Origin: Bdellovibrio sp. 22V
GTDB lineage: Bacteria; Bdellovibrionota; Bdellovibrionia; Bdellovibrionales; Bdellovibrionaceae
Direction of reading: 5' to 3'
DNA length: 64,000 nt
Assembly: GCF_030169785.1 (NCBI RefSeq)
Contig: NZ_CP125854.1
Location: forward strand, 2,542,001-2,606,000
The translations under genes and the position numbers were made by a program. Positions 34,628-43,267 of this stretch are shown one piece after another. Each line of letters begins with the position of its first letter. Position 1 is the first letter of the stretch. The notes below the pieces were generated by a model. It made no database searches, had not been told where the DNA came from, and saw only the letters and a program-made list of their open reading frames with translations.

Positions 34628-35568
34628 GCTTCACCTCCCTTTTCTGTTTGTCCGTAAGTCAATTTCAAGAACACGTCTTCAAGATCCTGCTTCGCAGGGC
34701 TCAACTCCAGCAGACCAAAACCTTTGGTCACTAGACGTGATGAGATTGTATCAATCACGTCTTCACCACCCGTCAGATCAATATCCCACTCTTTGCGGGA
34801 AGCACCGAAAGACATCCCTGTGACCTCGCGAATATCGCCAATCACATTTTTCATATCGTCGACGTCTTTGCGCAAACGCACGTGCAAACGGGTTTGACCT
34901 TTTTCCATTGTCGACAAGTTATGAATACTGTCTTCCGCAACGATCTGGCCTTTGTTGATGATGATGACTTTTTCACACGTCGCTTCCACTTCAGGAAGAA
35001 TATGTGTGGAAAGAATGATTGTGTGTTGACCCTTCAATGCCTTGATCAACTCGCGGATCTCCGCGACTTGTTTTGGATCGAGACCCACTGTCGGCTCGTC
35101 AAGAATAAGAACTTCCGGATCGGAAACAATTGCCTGGGCGATCCCCACACGCTGTTTGAAACCTTTCGAGAGATGATGAATCAAACGCTTTTGCACGTCG
35201 CCGAGGTTGGTTTTCTCGATCGCATTGTCGACGGACTTTTCGATGTTCGCTTTAGGCACTTGTTTTAGAGCTGCCACATAGCGAAGGTAGTCGCGCACGT
35301 ACATGTCGCCATAAACCGGGGGAATCTCCGGCAGATAGCCGATACGTTTTTTTACTTCCAGGGGATTTTCAAAAACATCAAATCCAGCGACGGATGCCGT
35401 GCCATGGCTTGGCGCCATGAAGCCCGTGATGATTTTCATCGTCGTTGATTTTCCCGCACCATTGGGACCAAGAAAACCAACCACATCCCCCTTCGCAATA
35501 GAGAAATTAAGTTTGTTAATAGCCCGTCTTGGGCCATAGTCTTTGGTGAGATCTCTGACTTCAATCAT
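34624..35568 (-). CDS. ABC transporter ATP-binding protein (GldA-like)
   Basis: A 314-residue ATPase with Walker A GPNGAGKST, signature LSKGFKQRVGIAQ, Walker B VLILDEPTVGLDP and H-loop STHILPE, plus a C-terminal extension of about 90 residues usual for GldA/NosF-type ATPases. First gene of a minus-strand operon running ATPase, permease, GldG-like, DUF4340, GHMP kinase and DUF429, with most junctions overlapping. GAGGAG precedes ATG 35568. Confidence 0.9.
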   Translation of the reverse strand: MIEVRDLTKDYGPRRAINKLNFSIAKGDVVGFLGPNGAGKSTTMKIITGFMAPSHGTASVAGFDVFENPLEVKKRIGYLPEIPPVYGDMYVRDYLRYVAALKQVPKANIEKSVDNAIEKTNLGDVQKRLIHHLSKGFKQRVGIAQAIVSDPEVLILDEPTVGLDPKQVAEIRELIKALKGQHTIILSTHILPEVEATCEKVIIINKGQIVAEDSIHNLSTMEKGQTRLHVRLRKDVDDMKNVIGDIREVTGMSFGASRKEWDIDLTGGEDVIDTISSRLVTKGFGLLELSPAKQDLEDVFLKLTYGQTEKGGEA

Positions 35569-35632
35569 GGGTGAATCTCCTCTAGTTGATAAAAGAAAAT
35601 TTTAGACCCAACATGTTGTCAGTCAAGATCGC

Positions 35633-36895
35633 TTAAGAATGACGCAAGGTAAAACTGAGTGTCTTCTCCGAATGATAGGTTACGCGTCCTAACTTATCCC
35701 CCTTGATCGGACGAACAAATCGACACTCAACAATGACCACGGCGACTTTTTGTCCCACCATCAACGACTTGGAAGATAAAGACTCCCTGGCAACCCACTC
35801 GCTGACCTCTTGAATCTCCTGATCGGAAATGAGTTGATCCCTTTGGCGATGAATAATGGCATGCGCCCCCGGATAATCGCGAAGATGCAGCCAATAATCC
35901 CAAGCCTTCGCCTGACGTAAAAGCGCAAGGTTATCCGCCGCGGACTTCCCACAATATGCCAGGGCGCCGGAGCTTAAATGCAGTTTGCGTCCTCGCGCCT
36001 CCGCCTTTTGCATTAAGTCGACGAGGGCGGGCTTGGCCGCTTTCTCAGAGTATTTTGTTTTTTCCAGCCGCAGAATTTCTTCACGCAAAGTTTCCAGACG
36101 CTCGCGCGCGCCGTCCTTTTTTGCCGCCATCTGTTTGGCTTTGGAAAACGTATTTTCAATATTCCAGCTTAAAGATTGCTCCGCACTGACGAAACTTTTT
36201 AAATGCTCTGGCACCTGCAAAGTTCCATGAGTTTTCAGATACTGCCCCGCCTCGGACCACTGTTGATCCTTGTCGCTCTCGATTTGTTTTTGAATCTCCC
36301 CCAGAGCTTTGCGCTTTTTCTCGAGGTCTTTTTGTTTCTGCTTTTCCCATTGCGCCACGGGATCGAGAGACGACTTTCTTCCTGACGATTGCTCGTTCAG
36401 CCACTCTTCATGAATTTCCTCGAGCGTGCGCGGTGGTGGGGGATTTTCCACAAACGGAGGCGGCATTAACTCCAACGGCTTTTCCCACGCGACTTGTTTG
36501 CCGTGCGCTTTTACCAGAAGATTTGCCTGCTTGGGGATAAGACGGATTTCCACTTCGCACTCTGTTTGCGAATTTTTCAACTGCATGTGGATCACGCGGC
36601 CCCATTCTTCTTTCACCGTCAATGACGTCAAAAACAAATCCCGCCCGTGCGAATTCAGAAAAAGACTGACGGGTTTGGTCTTAGGCCCTTTTTTAAAAGG
36701 GCAGGTTTCTTCGAAGACGAGCATCATAGGCGTGTTCGGCACAAGGTCCAGGACCATCCAATAATGGCGGTCTGTGTGAAATCCCAAAGCCAGACCTCGG
36801 TCATTGACCAAAACATCCTGCAACTGCGCTCCGTCTAAGATTGGAGCGAAGTAACCGACAATGTGCTGAACTTCCTGCTGGGACAATGCTTTCAT
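35633..36895 (-). CDS. Divergent, shortened NFACT-family (RqcH-like) protein
   Basis: A 420-residue protein. The C-terminal ~115 residues match the NFACT-R domain (YCGKSAADNLALLRQA, WDYWLHLRDYPGAHAII, VGQKVAVVIVE, RVTYHSEKTLSF), a signature of RqcH/FbpA/Rqc2, which recruit alanyl-tRNA to stalled 50S subunits. A coiled coil (about 195-305) precedes it. The N-terminal part (about 1-145) is a reduced NFACT-N; canonical RqcH is ~570 residues with a helix-hairpin-helix region, not recognisable here. At the position of the family's essential D-R pair I read W-G-R-V, so the Asp may be lost. Ribosome-rescue function is therefore uncertain. Confidence 0.75.
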   Translation of the reverse strand: MKALSQQEVQHIVGYFAPILDGAQLQDVLVNDRGLALGFHTDRHYWMVLDLVPNTPMMLVFEETCPFKKGPKTKPVSLFLNSHGRDLFLTSLTVKEEWGRVIHMQLKNSQTECEVEIRLIPKQANLLVKAHGKQVAWEKPLELMPPPFVENPPPPRTLEEIHEEWLNEQSSGRKSSLDPVAQWEKQKQKDLEKKRKALGEIQKQIESDKDQQWSEAGQYLKTHGTLQVPEHLKSFVSAEQSLSWNIENTFSKAKQMAAKKDGARERLETLREEILRLEKTKYSEKAAKPALVDLMQKAEARGRKLHLSSGALAYCGKSAADNLALLRQAKAWDYWLHLRDYPGAHAIIHRQRDQLISDQEIQEVSEWVARESLSSKSLMVGQKVAVVIVECRFVRPIKGDKLGRVTYHSEKTLSFTLRHS

Positions 36896-36977
36896 AAGAC
36901 CCAGTCTGTCATTCTTTGGACCAAATTTCTACGGGTGATGCTCAGGTTCGTAAAAAGAAATCCGATAGTTGGAAGGT

Positions 36978-37247
36978 ATGAATACAGATTTGCTAATTAA
37001 GATCGTTGAGACCCAGTTGCAAGAAACCACAAACATGCGTGAGAAAACTCCGGACTTCATCCGCAAAGTGGTGCACATCTACACCCTGCAACTGATGAAG
37101 TCAGGAAACATCCCGGTCGACTTTATGGAAGACGTGCTCAGCGATATTGAAGCCGAAACAATCGAAATCTACCGCAAAAAAACGTACGGTTTCCTCACCC
37201 TCGAAGAATACCGCCGCCACAAATTCCGCCAACCCAACGACAATTAA
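36978..37247 (+). CDS. Small helical protein of unknown function
   Basis: An 89-residue protein from ATG 36978 (a TTG at 36969 gives three more residues). It is charged and mostly helical (KIVETQLQETTNMREKTPDF, DFMEDVLSDIEAETIEIYRKK) and ends in a basic segment EEYRRHKFRQ. It is transcribed divergently from the NFACT-like gene, and its stop codon overlaps the stop of a convergent 24-codon micropeptide gene. The amphipathic pattern suits a protein-binding or DNA-associated role, but I do not recognise a family. Confidence 0.55.
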   Translation: MNTDLLIKIVETQLQETTNMREKTPDFIRKVVHIYTLQLMKSGNIPVDFMEDVLSDIEAETIEIYRKKTYGFLTLEEYRRHKFRQPNDN

Positions 37248-37318
37248 AATCGGGCTTGGGACACGATCACCAAGCTTGTTGCCAAAGCAAAAATCAAGAT
37301 AGCCAAAGCGGATCTCAT
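37244..37318 (-). CDS. 24-residue hydrophobic micropeptide
   Basis: A short frame (M-R-S then a run of about 18 hydrophobic residues with ALAILIFALATSL, ending VSQARF) fits a single transmembrane or signal-like segment. It has a near-ideal Shine-Dalgarno GGGAGG six bases before ATG 37318 and a TAA stop. It has no downstream gene on its strand within 340 bp, so it is not an obvious leader peptide. Expression and function are unknown; the strength of the ribosome site is the main evidence. Confidence 0.45.
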   Translation of the reverse strand: MRSALAILIFALATSLVIVSQARF

Positions 37319-37394
37319 ACTTTACCTCCCCTGAAGTTTTTATTTTAAAAGGACTTCCTTCCGCAGAGGTAATTGCAAGTCTGTTAGCTGCTTT

Positions 37395-38285
37395 CTAGCA
37401 TTTCTCAATCACGGCAAAGTACAATGGACCAAAGCCACTCTGATCCGGCAGATAAGCGACGCCATACTCAGTTCTTTCGCCGCCGACACCTAAAGGCGCT
37501 TCAAGAAGTCTCACGCCGTCTTTTTTCTTTTTAAGAAGTTTTTTGATAACCCCATCATTTTCATCAGGACTGATCGAGCATGTCGAATACACGATACGCC
37601 CGCCCTCTTTCACAGCCAAAAGAGCGGCACTGAGCAGAGAATACTGTCGAGTCGCAAGATGTTCCGTTCGTCGCGGACTCCACTCATCCTGAGCCGCTTT
37701 GTTTTCAAGAATATGGCGCTCGCCCGAGCAAGGAGCATCGAGCAGAATTCGGTCAAAGCTGTCAGGCTCTTTCAAACCAAACTGCACACCGTCTCTACCG
37801 GTCACCCACACGCGATCACGTATGTCGCGAGGAACATATTGTTGAATCACTTTTTTAAGACGCTCACGGCGCTCAGGGGACAAGTCATTGCAAAAAATCT
37901 CGCCGTCTTCCGCAAGGCTTTCAATCATCACAAGACTTTTACCACCGGGAGCCGCGCACATATCTAAAACTCGATCGCCTGACTGCACTTCCAAAGCGCG
38001 CGCCACCATGACACTGGCCGGATCCATAATATAGGAATCCAAAAGCTCGTCAGCATTGCGCTCGGGTTGACAGGATTCGCCAACAGGAATCCAAAAACAT
38101 CCCGGCAATTCCGGCTTCTCGGGAAGAACACTCCATTTTTTCGCAGAGAGATTTTCAACAGGACTAAGATTATTACGCCGAGCCACTTGCTGCTCGGGCT
38201 TCAGCAAAGCCGCATAAAGAGCCGGCCAACGGGCGCCATAAACTTTCTCGAAATGCTTATAAAATGGGTGCGATTCAGAAATCAT
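37395..38285 (-). CDS. RsmB/NOP2/Sun-type RNA 5-methylcytosine methyltransferase
   Basis: A 296-residue SAM-dependent enzyme with motif I LDMCAAPGGKS, NDLSPERRERL, motif IV LLDAPCSGERH (catalytic PCS) and motif VI IVYSTCSISPDEND (TCS). The two cysteines of the Sun/NSUN family are present. It lacks the N-terminal NusB-like domain of RsmB and is close to the length of NSUN4-like enzymes; whether the target is 16S rRNA or another RNA is not clear. It lies on the minus strand below the phoU-phoB-phoR genes with a 63-bp gap. Confidence 0.88.
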   Translation of the reverse strand: MISESHPFYKHFEKVYGARWPALYAALLKPEQQVARRNNLSPVENLSAKKWSVLPEKPELPGCFWIPVGESCQPERNADELLDSYIMDPASVMVARALEVQSGDRVLDMCAAPGGKSLVMIESLAEDGEIFCNDLSPERRERLKKVIQQYVPRDIRDRVWVTGRDGVQFGLKEPDSFDRILLDAPCSGERHILENKAAQDEWSPRRTEHLATRQYSLLSAALLAVKEGGRIVYSTCSISPDENDGVIKKLLKKKKDGVRLLEAPLGVGGERTEYGVAYLPDQSGFGPLYFAVIEKC

Positions 38286-38348
38286 GAAAACAAACTACCA
38301 CAAACCAAAGTGACAATCCACTCTGGCTCGACATTCAAATTTCGATTT

Positions 38349-39779
38349 CTAATTTCTTACAGGAAAGGTGCAAATAAACTCACAGCCTTTTTCAGCGGAG
38401 CTTTTAACGGCCACCGTCCCGCCGTGACTTTGCATAATGTGTTTTACGATCGCGAGGCCTAGTCCCGTTCCACCCGCATCGCGAGTACGGCCTTTATCAA
38501 TACGATAGAACCTTTCAAAAAGGCGGCCCAAATGCTCGGCAGGAATTCCCGGACCATCATCAATCACACGCAAGACGACCGCATTTTTTCCGTCGCCTTC
38601 CCAGCGGATCTGGACAGATTTACCGGCCGGGATAAATTTAATCGCGTTGGAAACAAGATTTCTTAGAACCTGCTCCACTTTATGAGCGTCCGCCATAAAT
38701 GGAGGCACATCCCCGATCACACGTACAGAGATGTTCTTTTCCGCAGCGAGAACAGCCATCTCCGCCAAAATCTGCTCCGAAATTTGCAGAGGATGAATCA
38801 TTTCAAGCTTCAATTCAGATTGCGACTCTAAAGCGCTGAGACTTAAAAGATCGTTCACCAGATCCATCAGTCGGTCCACATTGCGCGAAACAATGTCCAA
38901 AAATTTCCCCGCCTGTTGGATGTGTCCGGTTCTTACGTCTTCTTTCAAAGTATCCACGTAACCTTTGATGGAAGTCAGAGGTGTGCGCAGTTCATGCGAA
39001 GCATTTTCGACAAAATCAATGCGGATCTGCTCCACTTTTTTGATCTCGGTGATGTCATGGAAAATTCCCACGACGCCGTAAATCTCTTTGGTTTTTTCGT
39101 TACGCGTGGGATTCACCGAAACGGCAAAATAACGAGGCTGATTGTCAACCATGGTGTTGAGCTTCACAGTGAAACGATGAACTTGACCTTCGTGAATCGC
39201 TTTCGAAAAACCTTCCAACACATCAGAGGAACGGATCGCATCTTTCAAACGCAAAACCGGCGCCTGCACCTGATCATTCGTTAAAAACTGCGTCGCGAAC
39301 TGCGAGTTGAAATAAAGAATTTTTTCGTCAAGGCTTACGCTGACCAAACCTTCGGCCACGGCACTCATAAAAGCCTGGGACTCTTCTTGCGATTGCAGGA
39401 ATTGCGCTTTACGGCGCTTCATTTTTGAGTGGATGCGGTTCAAAGCGACATCCAGTTCGGCGATATCATTGATCTCGTCATCCAAAAGATCTTCTTCGGA
39501 AGGATCGACCAGATCGCCATACGTGCGTTTACTTGAAATACGCAGCGCTTTTAAAATCACACGATGAATGGGACGTGCAAAACGATACGAGGTCAAACCC
39601 GCGACAAGAAGACTGAATAAAAAGAAATTTAAAAGAGCTTCGTTGTAAACCCAAGGTCGAACGCGGTAACGAACGTCAATCACAGAGATGACGGCAATAA
39701 AGAGAATATTGAACGCCACCACTTGGTAGAAAAAGAATTTCCAATAAATGCGCCACGGGAATCTTACAAATCGCTTCAT
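38349..39779 (-). CDS. phoR: PhoR-like sensor histidine kinase
   Basis: A 476-residue inner-membrane kinase: two transmembrane helices (about 13-33 and 45-63), a HAMP-like linker, a PAS domain (about 128-240), HisKA with the phosphorylated His in FVENASHELRTPLTSIKGY, and a HATPase with N-box VLRNLVSNAIKF, G1 DDGPGIP and G2 GGTGLGLAIVKH. Its ATG overlaps the TGA of the response-regulator gene. Together with the PhoB-type regulator and PhoU gene upstream it is the phosphate sensor of this operon. Short periplasmic region, as in PhoR. Confidence 0.9.
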   Translation of the reverse strand: MKRFVRFPWRIYWKFFFYQVVAFNILFIAVISVIDVRYRVRPWVYNEALLNFFLFSLLVAGLTSYRFARPIHRVILKALRISSKRTYGDLVDPSEEDLLDDEINDIAELDVALNRIHSKMKRRKAQFLQSQEESQAFMSAVAEGLVSVSLDEKILYFNSQFATQFLTNDQVQAPVLRLKDAIRSSDVLEGFSKAIHEGQVHRFTVKLNTMVDNQPRYFAVSVNPTRNEKTKEIYGVVGIFHDITEIKKVEQIRIDFVENASHELRTPLTSIKGYVDTLKEDVRTGHIQQAGKFLDIVSRNVDRLMDLVNDLLSLSALESQSELKLEMIHPLQISEQILAEMAVLAAEKNISVRVIGDVPPFMADAHKVEQVLRNLVSNAIKFIPAGKSVQIRWEGDGKNAVVLRVIDDGPGIPAEHLGRLFERFYRIDKGRTRDAGGTGLGLAIVKHIMQSHGGTVAVKSSAEKGCEFICTFPVRN

Positions 39780-40492
39780 GCGATATCTACTTTAACCCGA
39801 TATCCCACTCCACGGATAGTCTCAATGCGGTCTCCCCATTCCCCTAACTTCTTGCGTAATCCGAAAACGTGGGTATCGATGGTGCGTCCGACGACGTTGA
39901 TACCTTCCCCTTGGATGTTTTCGATCAATTGTTCGCGCGTCAGGACGCAACCGTGGTTTTGCACCAAAGCGCCTAACAGCTTGAACTCTGAAGGGGTCAA
40001 ATGCAGAGGTTCACCCTTGTAAGAGATCTCATAAGATTTGAAATTGATACGTAAACCTTCCAATTGCATTTCACCGTCATCTTGGGACGATGACGCTTGT
40101 ACCGGAAGAGCCCGGCGAACCAGAGCCTTCACGCGAGCTACAAGAATCGTGGGATTGAAAGGTTTTGTGATGTAATCGTCGGCGCCTCTTTCAAGACCGG
40201 AGACAATATCTGACGGCTCCGCTTTCGCAGTCACCATTAGAATACCCGCGTGCGGGAATTTCGCTTTGATTTTATCGACGATATCGACGCCGCTCAGGCC
40301 CGGCAGCATCCAATCAAGAATGAATACATGATAATTTTGGCGATTCATTTCGTTCAAGGCTTCTTCGGCGGAAGAACACTCGGTCACACGGTAACCTTGT
40401 CTGAGAAGATGCAAGGCCATGAGTTCACGGATCTCTTGTTCATCTTCCACCACTAGCACATGAATCGAATTGTCAGCCAAACTTGCCCCCAT
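39776..40492 (-). CDS. phoB: PhoB-like DNA-binding response regulator
   Basis: OmpR/PhoB-type regulator of 238 residues from ATG 40492 (an in-frame ATG at 40519 is possible; both overlap the phoU 3' end). Receiver domain: acidic VVEDEQEIRE, phosphoacceptor Asp in FILDWMLPGLSG, Thr in MVTAKA and Lys in ITKPF. A winged-helix output domain follows (LTPSEFKLLGALVQNHGCVLTREQLIENIQGEG, then TIDTHVFGLRKKLGE). The recognised repeats upstream of phoU are the likely target, although that is inference. Confidence 0.92.
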   Translation of the reverse strand: MGASLADNSIHVLVVEDEQEIRELMALHLLRQGYRVTECSSAEEALNEMNRQNYHVFILDWMLPGLSGVDIVDKIKAKFPHAGILMVTAKAEPSDIVSGLERGADDYITKPFNPTILVARVKALVRRALPVQASSSQDDGEMQLEGLRINFKSYEISYKGEPLHLTPSEFKLLGALVQNHGCVLTREQLIENIQGEGINVVGRTIDTHVFGLRKKLGEWGDRIETIRGVGYRVKVDIA

Positions 40493-41138
40493 GTCGTATG
40501 TCTTTGCCGGTGAAGGCAAAGATCACATCTTCGGCGATATTGGTGGCATGATCCCCCAAACGCTCCAGATTTCTCGCAATCAGAATCAAATCAAGACTCG
40601 CTTCCACATCTTCGGAATGAGTCTTCATGTGCGCCATCGAATCTTTGAAAACTTTGTTTTTCAAATTGTCGATCTCATCATCCATGAGAAGGATTTTTTT
40701 TGCCTGTTCAACGTCGCCGCGAACAAAACAATCCAAGGATCCCTTCACCATGCGACCCGCGATCTCGGACATTCTTTGAATGTCGTTGAGCTGAGCTTGA
40801 ATCGGCTTACGGCCCAAGTAGTCTTTCCCAGAGTGAGAAATATTCACAGCCTGGTCGCCCATTCTCTCAAGGTCGTTGTTGATTTTAATCACGGAAAGAA
40901 TCAAACGAAGATCCTTTGCCACAGGCCCCTGCTTTGCCAACAAGTTCATGCAAGCACTGTCGACACGAATGTGATCTTCATTGATTTGTTTTTCAATCGC
41001 ATGCACTTGTTCGAACATGCTGAGATCACGCGACAGCAAAGCCGCTGTAGCTTGGGCTAAAGATTTCTCAACATGACCACCCATCAAAAGAATCATTTTC
41101 TTCAGGTCTTCGAGTTGAGTATCAATCGCTCTTTCCAT
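40473..41138 (-). CDS. phoU: Phosphate-specific transport regulator PhoU
   Basis: A 221-residue all-helical protein with two PhoU three-helix bundles (LILSVIKINNDLERMGDQAVNISH and LILIARNLERLGDHATNIAED), each with the E/D-x-x-D metal-binding clusters typical of PhoU. It modulates PhoR signalling and phosphate uptake. It is the first gene of a phoU-phoB-phoR operon and is preceded by an array of TGTTA repeats. No pstSCAB transporter genes are in the window. GGGGAT precedes ATG 41138. Confidence 0.93.
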   Translation of the reverse strand: MERAIDTQLEDLKKMILLMGGHVEKSLAQATAALLSRDLSMFEQVHAIEKQINEDHIRVDSACMNLLAKQGPVAKDLRLILSVIKINNDLERMGDQAVNISHSGKDYLGRKPIQAQLNDIQRMSEIAGRMVKGSLDCFVRGDVEQAKKILLMDDEIDNLKNKVFKDSMAHMKTHSEDVEASLDLILIARNLERLGDHATNIAEDVIFAFTGKDIRHGGKFG

Positions 41139-41190
41139 GGTTTTTATCCCCAGCGCATGGCTTTGTTATAATTATTTATGATAGAAAAAC

Positions 41191-41246
41191 ACCGCTTAAC
41201 ACGGCATCTAATTGCATTCTAACAGAATCTTAACATATTAAAACAG
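41191..41246 (-). promoter_or_regulatory. Candidate Pho box: TGTT repeats at 11-bp phase upstream of phoU
   Basis: On the minus strand TGTTTTAATAT, TGTTAAGATTC, TGTTAGAATGC, AATTAGATGCC (degenerate) and TGTTAAGCGGT start at 41245, 41234, 41223, 41212 and 41201: five units exactly 11 bp apart, the spacing of PhoB direct repeats (consensus CTGTCAT with 11-bp period). A TATCAT (41183-41178) or TATAAC (41170-41165) could be the -10. The first unit overlaps the end of the porin gene. The phoU promoter is therefore probably autoregulated by PhoB; binding is inference. Confidence 0.55.
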
Positions 41247-42293
41247 AACTTGAGCGGCTAACTCTAATTTAGAGCGATCGCGCATTCCCGGCGCAAAATC
41301 CTCTCCATAACGAGTGTAGTCCACGGCCAAAGCCGCCTTAATATCTTCACTCACCTCATATCCTAGCGCGATCATAGCGGTTTGCAAATCTTTGCCGCTT
41401 TCTTCAGTCACGGCATTGAGGTAATCGTAGCGCAACATGACCTCTGCTTGGGGTCCTGTGCTAAAAACTGTAAACAAACTCGCACCTCGACCTTGCACGG
41501 ATTCACCCAGTAAATCGGTCACATCCACGCCTTCAGCCATTTTTAAATCCTGAAGAGCATCTGCAGGATCTTTGGCTTCGAAAACTTCAAGACCTGCGTA
41601 CCAGCTATCTCGCACTTCATAAGTGATCAAAGCCTGAATTCTTTCCTTCAAGGCAATGTCTTCGCCGTATTTGTCATAACTGCCACGCACGTAATTCAAT
41701 GAAAAACTCCAAGGCTCCCATTTTGTGAAACGCGCAAACAGAGAAAACTCTTTGTGAGGTCCGGACTCTTCTTCTTCAGAGCCTTCGCCGTTTGCCAACG
41801 TCAAAGCCCACTCCCCCAAATCGTTGGGGATTTGTGACATAAACGACAAACCCAAATCTGAATAGTTAAGATACTTCCATTTTTCCGTCATAGCCCAGGC
41901 GTCGCGGCCAAGAAAACGGTAATTCCACAACTCATACTGCGCCTCTTGCCACGTCTGTGGAATTAAACCGAAGCGCAAAGCATGCATTCCTTGAAAGACA
42001 CTGACGACGTCAAGATAGGCCTCGCGGACTTTGACATCAAAACGTTCTGCCGAAGAGGTCTTTTGCTCAGAACCTTCCAAAGTGATGACCATAAGGTTGT
42101 CGCCTTTTAAAGGCGCATTGACGTTGAGAAACAAAGAAGGAATTTGCACCGCGGAATTGCCACGTTCGCCCGTAGGAAGATTCCAAACAGAGGCATTGAT
42201 ATCAAGTTCCCCGCCAATTTCAATCTCGGAAAGAGCCCTAGCCTGTGCAGAGGCAAAAAGAGAAAATATCGCAACGATCATCATTTTTTTCAT
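41238..42293 (-). CDS. Outer-membrane porin-like beta-barrel protein
   Basis: A 351-residue protein from ATG 42293 with a signal peptide (residues 1-21, ending ASAQARA) and a mature part of alternating short amphipathic strands, ending in an aromatic C-terminal residue (LAAQVLF) as required for barrel insertion. A Pro O/P-type phosphate-selective or general porin is the most likely relative. It lies upstream of the phoU operon on the same strand, and the Pho-box-like array begins in its 3' end. AAGAGG is one base before the start, so internal MKKMM could be the true start. Confidence 0.75.
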   Translation of the reverse strand: MKKMMIVAIFSLFASAQARALSEIEIGGELDINASVWNLPTGERGNSAVQIPSLFLNVNAPLKGDNLMVITLEGSEQKTSSAERFDVKVREAYLDVVSVFQGMHALRFGLIPQTWQEAQYELWNYRFLGRDAWAMTEKWKYLNYSDLGLSFMSQIPNDLGEWALTLANGEGSEEEESGPHKEFSLFARFTKWEPWSFSLNYVRGSYDKYGEDIALKERIQALITYEVRDSWYAGLEVFEAKDPADALQDLKMAEGVDVTDLLGESVQGRGASLFTVFSTGPQAEVMLRYDYLNAVTEESGKDLQTAMIALGYEVSEDIKAALAVDYTRYGEDFAPGMRDRSKLELAAQVLF

Positions 42294-42346
42294 GCCTCTT
42301 ATGCTCTCACCTTTATATACTAAAGCCAAGAAAGGAGACGCATATC

Positions 42347-43267
42347 GTGTCACGTCGAGTATCCGCTATTGATATTGGTTCCAACGCCATCCGCATGATG
42401 GTTGCCGACGTTGCCAAGGGCTCTCCGAAAATTCACGTCGTTAAAAAATTCCGCGCGGCCGTTCGTTTGGGTCATGACGTTTTCACCCAAGGTGTGATCT
42501 CTGAAGCGTCTTTGGATATCGCCAGAGCGACATTTCATCACTATGCTCAGATCAATAAAGAACTTAAAGTGGAGCAATGCCGGGCCGTCGCCACAAGCGC
42601 GTGCCGTGAGGCCGGCAACCGAAATCACTTTGTCGAAGAGATCCTTAAAAGTTCGGGCATTAAAATCGAAGTCATCGACGGGGTTGAAGAAGGACGTCTG
42701 ATCCATCTTGCCGTCCGCAAAGAACTAGACCTCGACAACAAAAAGACCATGTTGATTGATATCGGCGGCGGCAGTGTGGAAGTCACGTTTTCCCACGGCG
42801 ACAAAATGATGGCGACGAAATCCTTTCCGATGGGCACTGTTCGGGTTTTGGAAAACTTGGCGAAAAGAAAGCTCAATGAATCCCATCTCAGCATCATCAT
42901 GGGCGAGTTTTTAAAAGACCTGGGAGAGCATATTTACAAAAACTGCGATCACGATCCGGTCGACTTTGCCATCGGCACAGGCGGCAACCTTGAGTGCCTG
43001 GGACAACTAAAAATCCAGCTTCTTAAGAAAACGCCACACACGTTTTTGACTCTTGCGGAACTCAACACAATCATTGAAAAATTAAGCGAATTAAAAATCA
43101 AAGAACGTATTGAAAAATTAGGATTACGACCTGACCGCGCCGATGTCATCGTGCCCGCTGCCGTGCTGGTGCAAACCATCCTTCGCCAGGCAGAGACTGA
43201 AAAAATACTCATTCCCAGCGTGGGATTACGGGACGGTCTGGTTTGGTCGATGATTCCGCAAAATTAG
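42347..43267 (+). CDS. ppx: Exopolyphosphatase / pppGpp phosphohydrolase (Ppx-GppA family)
   Basis: A 306-residue ASKHA-fold hydrolase that degrades polyphosphate or pppGpp. Start is GTG 42347 (SRRVSAIDIGSNAIRMMV) with AAAGGAG at a good distance. Motifs: DIGSNAIR phosphate 1, VATSACREAGNR, LIDIGGGSVEV phosphate 2 and the GTGGNLECLG adenosine-side segment. Only the N-terminal two domains are present, typical of the ~300-residue class without the C-terminal HD domain. Divergent from the porin (53 bp) and convergent (4-bp overlap) with sixA. Confidence 0.9.
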   Translation: MSRRVSAIDIGSNAIRMMVADVAKGSPKIHVVKKFRAAVRLGHDVFTQGVISEASLDIARATFHHYAQINKELKVEQCRAVATSACREAGNRNHFVEEILKSSGIKIEVIDGVEEGRLIHLAVRKELDLDNKKTMLIDIGGGSVEVTFSHGDKMMATKSFPMGTVRVLENLAKRKLNESHLSIIMGEFLKDLGEHIYKNCDHDPVDFAIGTGGNLECLGQLKIQLLKKTPHTFLTLAELNTIIEKLSELKIKERIEKLGLRPDRADVIVPAAVLVQTILRQAETEKILIPSVGLRDGLVWSMIPQN

